Source: Monosiga brevicollis MX1
Taxonomy: Eukaryota; Opisthokonta; Choanoflagellata; Craspedida; Salpingoecidae
DNA length: 64,000 bases
NCBI RefSeq assembly: GCF_000002865.3
Contig: NW_001865084.1
Coordinates: 77,871 to 141,870 of the forward strand
Reading direction: 5' to 3'
Under the pieces are notes generated by a model. It did no database searches. It saw only the letters and a program-made list of their open reading frames with translations, and had not been told where the DNA came from. Positions within the stretch are counted from its first letter, which is position 1; every line of letters begins with the position of its first letter. Positions 40,220-54,400 of this stretch are shown piece by piece. Made by a program: the position numbers and the translations under genes.

Positions 40220-41956
40220 TTAGGCCAGGCGGTTCTCGCAATTGAGGTCCTTGAAGCTCTCCTCAAGACGGACAACCATGCTCTCCTCGGCCTTGCGGAG
40301 CCAGACACGGGGATCATACTGCTTCTTGTTGGGCTTGTGGTCGCCATCCGGATTGCCGATCTGGCCCTGGAGATAGTCGTGCTTGTCAGCCTCGTACTTG
40401 CGGACACCATCCCAATAGGCCCACTGGGTGTCGGTGTCAATGTTCATCTTGATAACGCCGTGCGTGAGGGCGGTCTCAATCTTGTCCTTCTCCGATCCAG
40501 AGCCACCGTGGAAGACGAAGAAGACGGGCTTGTCTTCATCGCAGCCAAGCTTTTCCTTGATAAAGGACTGCGAGTTGCCCAGAATTTCAGGGGAGAGCTT
40601 GACATTGCCGGGCTTGTAGACACCGTGCACGTTGCCAAAGGCGGCAGCCACGGTGAACATGGGGCTGATCTTGCTGAGACGCTGGTAGCACTCCCACACG
40701 TCCTCGGGCTGGCTGTAAAGGGAGTTGTTGTCCACATCCGTGTTGTCCACGCCATCCTCTTCACCGCCGGTGATGCCGAGCTCAAGCTCAAGCAGCATGT
40801 TGATCTGCAAGGGGAAGAAAAGCCGGCAAGAGCTATGAGGCACGAGCCGAAGCACTACGGCAGTCGGGGCGATGACGTGAGATGAATGGACAAACCTTGG
40901 CGAAGCGCTTAAGGTAAGACTCGCAGGTGGCGATGTTGTCCTCGAGCGACTCCTCGGAGAGATCGATCATGTGAGAGGAGAAGAGGGGCTCGCCTGTCGT
41001 GTGTGTGCGAGTAAATTGCAAAACAGTGAGAGGTTTGTGTGCATGGAGATGCATTATGCTGTGTATGACATAATTGAGCTGCATACTCTCAGCACTGGTG
41101 CCAGCATTGACCACAAGTACACACCGTGCTCCTTGAAATACTTCTCATCAGCCTCGAGCATGCCGTCCAACCAGGGCAGAAGCTTCTTGGCGCAGTGGTC
41201 TGCGCGGGCCGAGCCATGTCGAGCAGGACAGTGATTGACGTGAGCAATGAGCAGCAAAAATGGGTCCCATGACAAATCATTATTGCAACATCGAGCACAC
41301 CACACTGGTATGAAGGGAGGACGAGTCATACCCGAGTGCAAGATGACGGGGACACCGTAGTGCTCGGCCATGAGGCGAACGTGGAAGGCGAACGTGACGG
41401 CGCCGGCAATGGAAGCCTGCTGCTTGTCGTTGGGCAGGCTCTTGCCCGCGAAGAACTGAGCGCCACCCTGGCTCACCTGTTGGACATTGACAAGGCAAAA
41501 AAAAAAGTAGAGCGTTTGAGAACAACGGCATGGGGTGATAAACACACACACACACACATGCAGGCTTGGGCCTTTCAAGCAAAGGGGTGAAGTACAACGC
41601 ATAATAGGGAATTGGAATGGGGTACAGGTGCGTGGGGTTGTGCGTCGTTCAGCGGATCGTGTTGGGGGAAAAGGCTTACCTGGCACATGACCGGCGAGTT
41701 AACCTTGGCGGCAGCTTCGAGAACGGCATTGACCGTCGAGGTGGTGGTGCAGTTGACGGCGGGGATGGCTGAAATAGAGTGCAGAATGGGTTGAGAACAG
41801 GCACACGGGGTGCACAGAGCAATGGCAAGAACAAGATCAAGTTTTCGACTCGACACGGCGAATCATACCAAAGCCCGTGTCCTTGGCGTACTGCAGCAGC
41901 TTCAGGAGGTTGTCGCCGGTGACAACACCTGGCTTGATATCCGAAGGAAAACCCAT
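40220..41956 (-). CDS. Fructose-bisphosphate aldolase, class II (zinc-dependent)
   Basis: Glycolytic enzyme cleaving fructose-1,6-bisphosphate to dihydroxyacetone phosphate and glyceraldehyde-3-phosphate. Six exons on the minus strand: 41869-41956, 41680-41768, 41332-41476, 41125-41199, 40896-40993, 40220-40804, giving 359 aa, the same length as yeast Fba1. Family blocks: FAIPAVNCTTTSTVNAVLEA, VSQGGAQFFAGK, LHSDHCAKKLLPW (catalytic Asp and zinc His), EPLFSSHMIDLSEE, LELELGITGGEEDGVDN, AAAFGNVHGVYKPGNVKL, FVFHGGSGS (zinc His), VIKMNIDTDTQWAYW, KPNKKQYDPRVW. This is the fungal/bacterial class II-A enzyme, not the class I Schiff-base enzyme of animals. ATG at 41954-41956 begins MGFPSDIKPGVV. A Leu/Glu-rich C-terminus ends in NCENRLA. 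Confidence 0.97.
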
Positions 41957-42254
41957 GATGCTTGTCTAGAGGCACAAATCAAGCACGTACAGGGGCGTAC
42001 AGGGTGAGGGACGGGTGTGGTCCGACCCAGCGACGAGCCGAAGCGAATCGAGGAACCAAGGCTCCAGCGATTCGATCCAGTGATTGAAAATCATCAAAGA
42101 CCAACCTCTGCTTGTCGAACACAAAACTGAATGCAGCCTAAGCAAGCACACACCAACCAATGACACCCATGAGCCTGCTCCTACCCACACACACTCACAC
42201 GGGGATTCTATGCACTCCCGCCGCCACTGCCACTGCACCAACCAGCGCTACGAG

Positions 42255-42258
<4 letters not shown>

Positions 42259-42296
<38 letters not shown>

Positions 42297-42320
42297 ACAC
42301 ACACACACACACACACACAT
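42259..42320. repeat. Compound (GA)n(CA)n microsatellite
   Basis: GA run to 42292 followed directly by CA to 42320, about 300 bp upstream of the aldolase start. Confidence 0.95.
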
Positions 42321-42509
42321 CCAGAGCGTAAGTTGTACGTACTCTTGCTTGAAGAAAAATGTGCTAACACACACACACATAGAGCTTGTGGTTACTATGA
42401 GGAGGGGGGGGGGGGCATGGTGCAAGCACACCACACCACTGTCAAGCATGCAACTTGCTTAGCAAGGTGTGAGTGCGTGTGTGGTGGTTCGTGAGTAAGT
42501 TGCCTTTTG

Positions 42510-42516
<7 letters not shown>

Positions 42517-42559
<43 letters not shown>
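42517..42559. repeat. (GT)n microsatellite
   Basis: Perfect GT run of about 21 units, preceded by an interrupted stretch from 42509. Confidence 0.95.
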
Positions 42560-42561
<2 letters not shown>

Positions 42562-42946
42562 CTGAGTCTCCTAGTCTCCTAGTCTCTGGGTGTCCAGTCT
42601 CTCAGTCTCATTGACATTCGTGCATCAAGAAGGGGTCAATAATGTTAACAAAACGTCTTTTGACCCCCTTTTTATTTTACGTTATTTTTTCAAGAGTTTT
42701 TTTTTTTTTTTTTGATGTGAAATGGCAGCGTGAGCGAGGGCTCATCATGGCAAGGTGGGGCACGACAGGGCAGGTCAGGGCACGGCAGTGGGCAGCTTAT
42801 CAGTCGCCAATCGACTTGAGCTTTGACCCGCTACAGCTGCCCTGCCTATTGATATTGATCACCAAGAGAATCTAGATATGATAGCGTTTTTTGTTTGTTC
42901 GTTTTGATGACTCGAAGTCCCTTAGTGGAGTGAGGAATCGTTTCTC

Positions 42947-43246
42947 NNNNNNNNNNNNNNNNNNNNNNNNNNNNNNNNNNNNNNNNNNNNNNNNNNNNNN
43001 NNNNNNNNNNNNNNNNNNNNNNNNNNNNNNNNNNNNNNNNNNNNNNNNNNNNNNNNNNNNNNNNNNNNNNNNNNNNNNNNNNNNNNNNNNNNNNNNNNNN
43101 NNNNNNNNNNNNNNNNNNNNNNNNNNNNNNNNNNNNNNNNNNNNNNNNNNNNNNNNNNNNNNNNNNNNNNNNNNNNNNNNNNNNNNNNNNNNNNNNNNNN
43201 NNNNNNNNNNNNNNNNNNNNNNNNNNNNNNNNNNNNNNNNNNNNNN
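42947..43246. other. Assembly gap (300 N)
   Basis: A run of exactly 300 N, so probably of placeholder or estimated size. Confidence 0.99.
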
Positions 43247-43758
43247 TCTCATCATCCGAGGATATTCTCTGATTTAGCTTGACTTTTCCTCAATGCCTAA
43301 CGCTTTTAAGCGTTCATCTCTGCTCATTCGTCCACGCTGGTTCGTTTCTCTACCAAGCACTCCCCTCTCTCTCTTTTTTTTTTCAGATTCCGGCACTACA
43401 GGTGTCCTCTGGTCGGAGGAGGTGACCCTGCATGTGTGTGGATGCGTGGATGCGTGTGCGTGTGGTGCGGGCACACGGTCTTCAGCATTCTGATCATCAT
43501 CTGCTGGATCAGAGCCAACCTCGGGTCTGGCTGCTCTGTGCTGCGACACCGATTGGAAGCCCATCCTTGTTATCGAGATCCGTTGCGCGTTTCATGGTCC
43601 AGTAAAATACCGTTGAGCTGTTGATGCGCGAGGAAAACAGCTAGTCCGACGCCCCCCCACCGTTCTCTTGGCGCCTATGGCGCCTGGTGTCGACCTTTCG
43701 TGTGAATTGTCGCATCAAGCAAGCGGCTGGTCGCTTCGCTCGTGGGCTGGCCTGCAGG

Positions 43759-45391
43759 ATGGGCCCAGGGCTCAGGTCCCCGCCCGGGGCAACCGCCCTC
43801 TCCTTCCTGCTGATCCTCTTGTTAGCATTCGCACCAACTCAACACCTCGTGGCTGCAGGTTCGTTCGTGCATCACCTCAGCTCGCTGGCCCGCCTGCATA
43901 CATTGGATCACGCCGTGCCACCGTAAACTTGCCCACGCTTTGCAAGTCACCACGCCCACACATGTGCTCTTCTCCTTGTCCTTGGGTCATTGAGAGTCGA
44001 TCGACCCTGCCCGCTCCTTCTCGAAACACACTCCTAAATGCGTGGTTTCGCTCTTGTAACCTTCCCAAATGATCGCCTGTGCTCTTCCAACACCAATCAT
44101 GGTTTCAGACCACACATCTCCGCACCTCCACCATCCTGTTACCGGTCACATCATCAGCCCACCTCCTTGTGCCTGCTCCACCCGCTCCATCGGGCACCGA
44201 TCTGTGTGCTGTCCGGCGTCAGTATATGCCCGCTCACGTATACTTTTGCGCCCATGGCATGGGTGCGCACGTCCCTTCATTCTAGACTGTGCGTGTAGCT
44301 CGGGAGAGTACATGTCCGCGTGCGCCAACGACACGCCAACCTGCATTTCCTGCTCGGTTTGCTCAAGTGAACAAATTGCAGCCAAACCTTGTCTAGCCAC
44401 GCAGGATCGCCAGTGTGTCGAATCACCAGGTGGCTTTTATCTAAAATATGGCTCCAGCCTGCGGTTTGCCATCGCGCCCCGATACAGTCTATCCCTGGCT
44501 TCGGTGCAGGAATGTGCCACCTTTTGCCTCAATCTTGGAAGCAACTGTGATGGCTTTGAAACCGAGTACATCCAGGCCAGCGATTCCTTCAGCTGCCGCC
44601 TCTACGACAGTGCAGCCACCAGCAGTGCCGTACAGTCTAGTGCCTACGCGCTCTCCTTCCTTGTTGGTGAAGTAAGTGATACTTATTCAAAAAGGCGCTG
44701 TGGATGACCCTTGAAGCAGCGCGAGACGCAGCGTGCTGGCCTGGCCCACTCCCGTCGCCCAACATTCATAGATTGCGATCACCCTTTGCTGACTCTTTGC
44801 TAGGCACCTTTCAATCCGTCCTCAACCGAGGCACCAACCACACTTGCGCCATTTGCAACGCCTGATGGCTATGCACTTGCTTATCGTGGCGGTACTCTTC
44901 AAGGTCTTGAGGGCCAGCGATTTGTCACCGCCACCGATCCAGCGCATATCATCTTCTCAGAGGTTGCAGCCAATCCGGATAACTGCGTTGACGTTTGCAA
45001 TGGACGCTTCGACTGTCTCGGCATTTACGTGGTGCAAAACACTTCGGACGAGATTGAATGCACTCTCCTCAATCAAACCTCCTCCGAGGTCTCCACCGAA
45101 GATTTGCTCAATAGCTACTCTTGGGAAAAGGTACGTCACTCTCAAACCCAGAGCATGCCACACACACAAAAAGTCAAAACAAATGACCGTTATTTTGTAC
45201 TTTCATGTGTGTGTCGTTTTCATTTTTCTTCATTTTCTTTTCATTTTTTTTTTCTTTTGCTTTGCTTGACTTGTTGGCTTGGCGTTCTCGTTCTCGAGAT
45301 GAGGGGCGGTCTGTTTGATGTTCCGCTCCTAGCGTGATTGCTCTTTGTTTCTGCTTTGTCTTTTCAGTGGCGTCCCCCCCCCCCCCCCCNC

Positions 45392-45456
<65 letters not shown>

Positions 45457-48400
45457 CGCTTTGCTCAGTACCGCTTTCAGTCAATTTGGACCAGTCATCA
45501 GCTTGATGCTTCCTTCAGTTGTGCGCATACCCCGTCCTCAATGGGCCATGCCATCCTATGTCTGTAGCTTGTGGTTTCAAGCACCGCGGCCGGAACGACA
45601 CTTGACCCCGATGTCTATCACATCCCCTACCCCGCCGACTACATCCTGCTTTTTTCCAGTGGAGACTTTGCCGAGCAGCTGAACAGCCCCAGTCGCCGCT
45701 TTTCCTTTGATACGAGTGACGTCTTGTCCACTTGGACAGGGGATCGAGACTGCGCCTCCATCTGCAACACCGTGGTTGAGTGTGTGGGATTCATCATCAC
45801 TTTTGATCCCCCCACCAACGTCTCGGCGGATACGCAAGTTTGCCGCTTGCTTGATAACCTTGGTGGGGACGGGGGTGCAGCTGAAACTGCGTCTTCTCTC
45901 TCCTATGCCTACGAGAATGTACGTCAGCCCTATTGACATGGACACACCTCCCAGACCAACTCTGAGGTGGCTCTCATCTTTGTTCTCACACATGCCGTGC
46001 CCTCTCGCATGTAGGCTCCTAACATTCCTTCGCAAACGTCGACGACCACTACAACGACAACCACCACGACCACCACCACGACCACCACCACTACGACGAC
46101 AACCACCACAACGACAACCACGACCACCACGACCACTACGACGACCACCACCACAGCTTCCGTGGCGACGACAACAGCCGAGGACACACGTCTCACGCAG
46201 CCATTGCTTTTGACTGGCTCAGTGGACGTGTACCCGGATCGTCACACGACTGCCAGGAGCCAGGCTACCTACCGAGCCGGCCAGTCAGGCACGGTTACGG
46301 CCGCAACCATTGAAGGCCAGCTCTCGGTATCCCGTACGCTCACGGTGTCAGCCACTGTACCAGACGTCATCGTGTTGGGGTTGTACCAAAATGCCACGTA
46401 CAACGATGCGCGAAGATTGGTGGGTGAAATCTTCCTGTTTGATGCCTATGGCAACCCATCTACGTCCGGCAGCAGCATCGTCACGGTGCGCGCTACAACT
46501 ATCGATGGTAGCTATTCCGCCACCTCTCAAACTCGCATTCAGACGCCAAACGGACGCTACCAGTTCAATCTTCTCTTCAACGAAGCCATGTATTCTCAAG
46601 CGCGAATGGGTACCGTGGTCGCTTTTATTGGAACCAACCGAGCCACTAGCTCCGTGATATCAGAAGAAAGTACCTTTAGTGTCATCCCAAGCCCGACACT
46701 AACAAACGCCGAAGCATACATTCGCCTGCCCTACGAGGATGTGTACTCCACCGACCTCAATGCCGCGCTCGTTTTTGGTGTCCCCAGCACTGCTGCAAAT
46801 CAGGCAGCTAGCTCAATCATTTGGCAGTTTTCTACAAACGCTGCCGTGACATTTTCTGCATCATCTCTGCCAGCAGGCTGCACCATCTCCACTGACTTGA
46901 CAAACTCGCTATCTCGCAACGTTTCCTGCCCAGCAGCTACGGCGCTGGCCGGCACGGCTGCCTTGACCTTCACTATAGCCTCCAGTCAAGCCACAACCAG
47001 CCCCACAGTGGTCGTGTCCAGCGTGGCTGCTTGGCGCCGTCTGGCAGACGGCAGCTCAGTATCTCTCAATGCAGTAGTGCGAGATCGAAATGGTGATGGC
47101 ACCCAGGGTTACATCTACACCCCTGCAGCGTACACGGCGTTTGCTGTTGCCTTTCTGACCAAAACGACCTTTATTGTGGACGACGCTGCTTCGGATCAGT
47201 CCTCAGCCATGAGCTTCTATGCTGGGCAATCATCTGGCCGCATGCTGATCCTCACTGCCAACTCGTGCGTCTCTTCGGAACCGTCCATCACCACAACTTC
47301 TTCCTGCGGCATTGTCGTCAGCAAGAACGTACCGCGAGGAGCTTTCACCATCACCGTTTCCAGAAACGGCGCCACTGCCGTTGCAACGGGTCGTGTGTTG
47401 GCACCAGAAGAGGAGTACACCCTTTCGCTTAATAGTGACTATGTGGCGCCCATTACCGGTGCCTTTGATGCAGATTGTCAAGCATTTGCGGTGGCCCCTG
47501 CCATCACGATCACGCGGACATTCTCAGGAGGTAACCGTACTCTCAGCTTGGACATTTCTAGCGAGCTGGCGACCGACCTTTTTGTTGACCCCAATATTGG
47601 CTACATTAGCGCTGAGCCTCGCCTGGTGCTCAGACACTCCTTTGTGGCGGCCGCCGCATCTCAAGGCTCGTTGTCCGTCCCCATCGTACTCAAAACGCCC
47701 GGCGGCAATGTGACCAAAACTCTTGAGGTCCCCGTGAACGACGCAGCTCAGGGCGAGCTTTTTGTGACGCTGGCAACTGGCCTTGGCCTTACGGTGGCAT
47801 CATCAGGCTACTATGCTCCAGCTGCAGTCATGGCCACAGTAACGACGGGCACGACATTTACGGACACCCGTCCGCTCGCACTACTTGCACACATGGCTGT
47901 TGATGGCATCTTTGCTCAACCAGTATCCAGCAACAACCTACGCATTGTCCATCCAACGAATACTTTCGTGATTGACGCTCAAGGTTTTCTCACTGCCTCC
48001 CCGCTTATCTTCGGCAATGTGTCCAGCTCCCTCGAGCTGCAACTGGCCCCCAGCACATGCGCTGAAACCCCGTTGTCGGCCACAGTTGACGAGGTGCACT
48101 ACACGACCAATACCCGGATTGAGAGTCTTGTCAATGCCACACGGCGTATAGCCAACTTTCAGGATCCATTGTCGGGCGTTGCGGCCAATACCACTCTTTC
48201 TCTGGTCTTGCACGCTCGTCTGAACAATGGCACCACAGTCGACATATCCCAGAATCCTCATGTCATTCTAACGGCACCTTCCTGGGTTAATGTCAGCCAG
48301 GATACATCCAGCTTCAGCTGGTATCTGACGCTCACTGAACCTGCCACAACACCGTCCTTTGATGTTCAGGTGGAGTATCTGCGCGCCCCCAATGGCCAAG

Positions 48401-51400
48401 CTCTCTTTACCTCATCCTTCCCGATCCAGATCGTTTCGACCACGGAGCTATTGCTCAAGGCTACATCCGTCGAGGGCCACATGTTTTACAGCATGCCTTA
48501 CCGCAATGTCGTGCCACTGCTGTTTGAGCTCTTCTTCATCACGGCCACGGCTCGTACTTCTGAGAATGTACAGATACCGCTTGATTCCTGCATCCAGTGC
48601 CTGACCCCATCGTTCTTGGTCAACGGCTCAACGATACCAGGCAACGAATGGCAACCATCAACTCCTGGGACCACCCTTCTGACGGCAACCTTTGGAACGT
48701 TCACAAATGCAACTGGCGTCAATCTGATTGCGCACACGGACGACTTTATCGAGCTTGTCAACATTTCTATGTGGGAAGTAGCAGGTGCCTACCTCACTTC
48801 AAACGGCATCCCGGTCTTGCGTGGGCGCGTTGGAGATGTTTTGAACACGACCTTCGTGTCGAACTGGGGCGCAGCCTCAACCATTCAAAACTTTGAGCGC
48901 GTCTCCTCAGCGTTTGAGGTGAGCATCACCGACGCATCCATCAGATATATCAGCGACATCGACAATGCCACTCTCTATCTTGCCGGCAACTCGTATGGTC
49001 GATTGGTCAAGGTCACCCTTCGTGCTCTCTTCGATGCAAATATCAATGGGACCTTCGCTTGCTGGGTCGACACTGACCCTCAAGAACAAGGCTTCATCCT
49101 TCATTCATCGCCCGAACAGCTGAGCGGACCCACCACTAACGCTGTCATTGATTTTGGCCTTCAGCCTGCTCAAGTTTTTGGCGATATCACCGCCTTCCAC
49201 GTTCGTGTGGTGACCAGCGCGACCTTGAACGTGCGGGATCTGGTTTTTGCCGTTGGCGGAAGTGTGCAAGACGTTTTGTTTCACAGTGAGCAAAAGTTTG
49301 AGCTGATCATGGTTCCTGATTCAGCTTTGCTCAATGCGACATTGCGTCTTCAAAGCCCAACCAATATTTCTGGCGCTGTGAACATCACAGTTTTTGGCAT
49401 TATTGACGGGCATCGTTACTCGGTCATGCCCACACAGTCGATCTGTCTCGGATGCCTTGATACCCATGCACCAGCATTGGTCCCGGGGTTTGCATCCAGC
49501 CCTGGCCTCACGGGCTGTGAGTTGCCGTACGATGTCAATGAGGACTGCCGCTTGGATATCTCTGACTTGCACCTTTTGCACAACGAGTTGGCAGCAATTG
49601 ATTTTGACCTCAACGGCATGGTCAACGAAGCAGATGAGCAGGGCCTGGCGGCCTACATTCTCGGCAAACTACGCCCACCTTTAGCAGTCGCCTTTGAAGC
49701 CCCTATTGCCACGGCATCGCGCCGTTGTCGCGCCTTCCTCGAGTGGACGGAGTATAATACACCTCTAAGCTCAGCTGTTTTGCAACAGCACGGTCTTCTA
49801 TTGCAAGCACAATACCTCAATGCCAGCATCGTGCCCCTTGTACCGAATTCTCGCCTGGAGCGCATCGACGCTGGGCACTGGGCTTGGATCAACTTGAACA
49901 CATTCGGTAATACTTCGGCTTTATTGCCAGTGGCTGTGACACTGCAAAACATCAGTCTATCTCCAGTTCTTTTCGTGACCGACGCGCGGCAAAATTATAG
50001 CTATGCCTTTACAAGCGCAGCTGCTCAGGATGTGGAATGGTTGGAACAAGTCGGCGGGCCAGATTACGTTGGCTTGCGGCACATTGAGACGTACACTGCA
50101 ACAGCAAGCTGCAAACCTGTGTGTGATGTTGGAAGCGAGTATTTTGAGGATGAGACTTACTCGTGCGAAGATGTGACAGAATGCGATGCAACGCAATATA
50201 TCACACAGGACAACGATGCGACCAGTGATCGGGAGTGCAAATTCCTGACACAGTGCAACCCATCCTGGCAATTTGTCGGGGTCAATGAGACCTCACACAC
50301 TGACCGTGTGTGCTTCAACATTACGATTTGCAATTCAACTTCCTTCGAGCTGGTACCTGCATCAACGTACTTTGATGCCGTTTGTCAGGCACTGACTGTG
50401 TGTCCAGAGGACACCTATGAAAATGTGTCGGCGACATACACGAGTGATCGCATGTGCGCGGCCGTGCGTGTCTGCAATGTCAGCGAAATTGAAATCACAC
50501 CACCATCACCGACGACGGACCGCGTGTGCGCGGTGGTGGATGGCAACAGCACCGTTGACGTTGATGTGGATCTTGCACCACTGGACGAGGCAATCGTTTC
50601 CGTAGCAGGAAATGGTGATGGTTGGTACATCCGTAGCGCCGGCAGGTTGGCAGCGCTGGCGACGGGCAGTCATACGCTGTCGGTCAAGACGCGCGACAGC
50701 ACGGGTATCAGTGCATCGCGATCGGTCACGGTGACTGCTGAGCCGGCCGAGACGCTGGATGCGGTTTTATTGACGGAGGTGACATACAGTGATGATGACG
50801 CTCTGGCGGTTGTGGCGCAAGTGCGAGATGTGTATGGTCAAGTGGGTCGATCCTCAGCTACTGTGCAGGTGGACTTTGCACCGCAGGCCAATGGTCGCTC
50901 GGCGTTTACGGAGACCTGCTCTCTTTCGGTGGGCACGATGCGATGCACGGTGTCTGGCACCGTGCCTAGTGCGTGGTTGGCTGAGGGAGCTGTGAGCGAT
51001 GTGCTCGTGGTGACGGCGCAGATCCAGGGCGTTGCCTCATCGACAATCTCACTGGGTACTGTTCAGGTACGGCCGCAGATTGCACGACCGAGTGAGGTTG
51101 CCAATCTCGAGGTGAAGCTGCCATCGACGCCCCTGGTGGTGGGGACCGACTCGGAGGATATTTACGTCGAATCGTCGTTTGCTCCACTGCTGCGAGCTTT
51201 TGGCGTGACGGTTGAGATCAGTGCCGGGGCGGACGTCAGCATTGTGGAAGTGACCCCGGAGGCGCCTTTTGACCAATCTGTGATTGGCACTGTTCAGACA
51301 ATTACCTCGGGCGTGCGTGTGGCCTATGCCATTGAGCGATCAGATGTCGATTTGCTCACCCGCAACGCAGCGGGGCGCCAGAATCTATTCCGGTTCAAGC

Positions 51401-54400
51401 TGCGAACGAGCAGTGGAGCGACGGCAGGGGCCTCGGTCAGCGTTAAGGTGATGGCAGAGGAGCTGCGCGATACTAGCGATGGTGCCGTGTTTCCCTCTGG
51501 TTACAACAGCGCGCCAACGCCCGCGACGCTTCGGAATCATTCAGCGTGGCTCATGAGTGGCGAGGCCAGCCTGACGGTGGTGGCTGTTGAGGAGCGTGGC
51601 ATGTTGTGCCAGCTGAGTGATTACATTATTGTGAATAACGCGCCGTTGACGGGTACTGAAGGCCAGGCTCAGGTAACGGCGACGATGCTGTGGAACGACG
51701 GCAGCAGCACAAGCGTGCCAGGTGCATCTTTGACTGTGCGCAGCGGTGATGTTGGTGCCTTGGGTGTCAGTGCCAATGGCGGTTTGGTGGCTGGTTCGGC
51801 GCAGAGTCACGGCAATGCGTCGGTGGCCATTGAGGCCGAGTATGGCGATTTTGTGTGTGGCGCTGCAGCTCGTGTTCTGTATCCCGAAGAGCCGCTTCAA
51901 ATCAACGTGTCTCGAGCAACGGTGCGCCCCATTCGCGGCTGGTTTGCTGATGGTGACACGACGTGCAGCCAAGCCGTGTACCAGCGGGCCACCGTGCAGG
52001 TGATTGCAACGTATGGCTGCGCGAATGAGTGCACTGGCGTGACGAGTGATGTGACGTACCTTTTGCGCGAGGGTTTGAACACGTCGAACAATGCTGTGAG
52101 CAATGTTGTTGTGAGTGCAACTGGCCGTGGGCAAGTTGTGTTTGCCGGGCCTGGCAGTGCGACGGTGCTTGCTTACTCGAGTAATGGCGTGCTTTTGGGC
52201 GAGTCCATGACCATTGTGGCCAGCGACGAACAAGATCTTCAGGCCATTGAGGTGGATTTGGTAGCGGTTGACACGCTGACCCTGTCAGGGGCGACGAGTG
52301 CTCGTCTGTTTGAGCCTGTGCATTATACGTATGCGTATAGTGCATCGTCATTGACGGCGGAGGGCAGTAGCACGACTTTTGTTGCAGCCATTACGCTTGA
52401 GGACGGCAGCCGTATCGCGGCTGGTCTGGAGACCAACGGCGTGACGCTGTTCAGCGAAGACGAGAGCGTTCTGTCAGTATCTGGGATGACGGCCACGGTG
52501 GTGACGGGTGCCGTGTCCAAAGCAGGATCACTGGTGCGTGCTGTGTGGCAGCCCAATGGCGTGAGCAATGACTGCAACACGACAGCTGGCTTGGCGCTGG
52601 GCTATGGGCAAGTGACGGTGGCCCTGCCTGCTGCGACTGGGGTTTCTGTGAGTGGCCAGCCGACACGACTCGTGGTGCAGGGCGATCCTTCCAGCCAGGG
52701 CATGGCTGGGCAGGCAACCCAGTTCTCCTTGGGGGTGACGCTGGAGTTTGAGGGAGGATCGACGCGCTCGATGGCACGGGACACTCGTACTGTGGTGAGT
52801 GTGTCACCTTTAGGTGCACTAACTGTAGACCAGAGCGAGAGCACGGGGATTACAGTTTACTCAACCAACCAGACGGGCACGTTCAATGTGACGGTGACGT
52901 TTAGCAACGCTGCGTACGCAAACGTGAGCACGACAGTGGCGGTCACGGTGACAGCATATGACCGCCTGGAGGTGAGCTCTAATCCTGAGCCCAGCTTTGC
53001 GGGCATGAGCGAGAAAACGACACTTGCACCGTTGGCAGGTACTGAGCCCCAGCTTTACCAACAGTTGAGCCTTGGCACCACCATGGTCTTACAGGATGGG
53101 TTTGAGATTGCGCTGTCAACCTCGGCTGTGGCGTACAATTTGTGGGCGACGACAACGGCTGGCGATGCAGTGGCCACGTCTGCAGCGCTGGTGAGTGGCA
53201 GCACGTCTGTTGTGACAGGTACTGCCGCAGGCAGGGCTTACGTGCAGTGCACGTACGGGCCGGCCGGTGTGAGCAATGCCGACAGCCTGTACCCCTTGGA
53301 CACGTTGTCAGATGCAGTTGAGGTTGTGAGCTTGGACGACATGACATTGACAGGCAGTGGTGTTTCGACGAGCGGCAGCACTGTGACTGTGACAGGGGTG
53401 CAGAATACGGCGCGCGTGGCAATGGTGCAGGTGGGGGCCACTTTTAGTGATGGCACCAAGTACACCTCACTGTTTAGCGGGTCTGCAGGGTCGCGGTCAG
53501 CCGTGTTGCCTGGGCTTGTGACGGTGTCGCTGGTCGGCACAGGTTTGACGGTGGATAACGTGACGGGCACCGTTTCGATTGTGGAGAACTCGCTTAGCGG
53601 CGTGCTTATCACGGTGAGCGCAACAGAGGTTGCAACGTCTGTTTCAGCAACGCTGGAGGCATTTGGCAATCTGGCGCCGGCTGCTGGGGATGTGGATCTG
53701 GGTAGCACGAGCGGTCCTGCAATTGGAGCACTGTCGGTTGGACAAACGACGACGGTTGCACTGCGAGTGAACACAGGTGCAGCTCGGGTGACTGCTTTTC
53801 AGGCCAGGCTGGCGCTGAATGCGTCATTGGTGCAGGTTGTGGGCGTGAGCAGCTCATACACTAGTCCGTCGGTGAACATCCGAGATGATGAGGTGGAGTT
53901 TAGCATGATTTTGACCAACGGCGTCAGCGGTAGCAACGTGTTGATTGCCAACATTGAGGTACAAGCAGTGGGCGCTGGCGTGGGTGTCTTGACGGGCACG
54001 ATTGTGAACATGGCCACGGCTGAGTTTGTTGCGGTTGGTGCGGGGCCCTTTGTGGCCGGCACAGTGCCGTATCGTGTGGTGGGTGCTGTGCGCCGCCGCA
54101 GCAGCATGAGTACACCAGAAGAGCTTGTGGAGGAGGCCGTGAAGGTGGATGAGCTTCTGGCTGGGGCACGCGCTGTGGCAGCACAGGTGCAGCACCGTCA
54201 GCGGCGCACAAGTGATGTCGGTCGCGTGCTGGGTGATTTCGTGGGGCCACGGGCCAGCACGAGCGAAGCCTATGCACCTGACGGGTTGGTTCAGGTTGTG
54301 GACGCATTGTTCATTTTCAACTATATTTTGCTGCGCTCGCCTGGTGCGTCGGCAACAGAGCGGGCACCGTATGAGGCGGTGTTGGCGACTCTGGGCAGTG

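Larger units (their letters stand above)
41957..43758. other. Divergent intergenic region with repeats and gap
   Basis: Upstream regions of the aldolase (-) and of the giant receptor (+). It holds GA/CA and GT tracts and a 300-N gap (42947-43246). No supported gene; possible 5' UTR exons of either neighbour cannot be excluded. Confidence 0.5.

Noticed and set aside
51541-52233. 230-codon minus-strand frame and its second copy at 56491-57183 (also the 237-codon pair at 53854 and 58804)
   Set aside because: Antisense to the receptor cores. They appear twice only because the cores are duplicated; composition is low-complexity His/Arg/Thr and matches no family.
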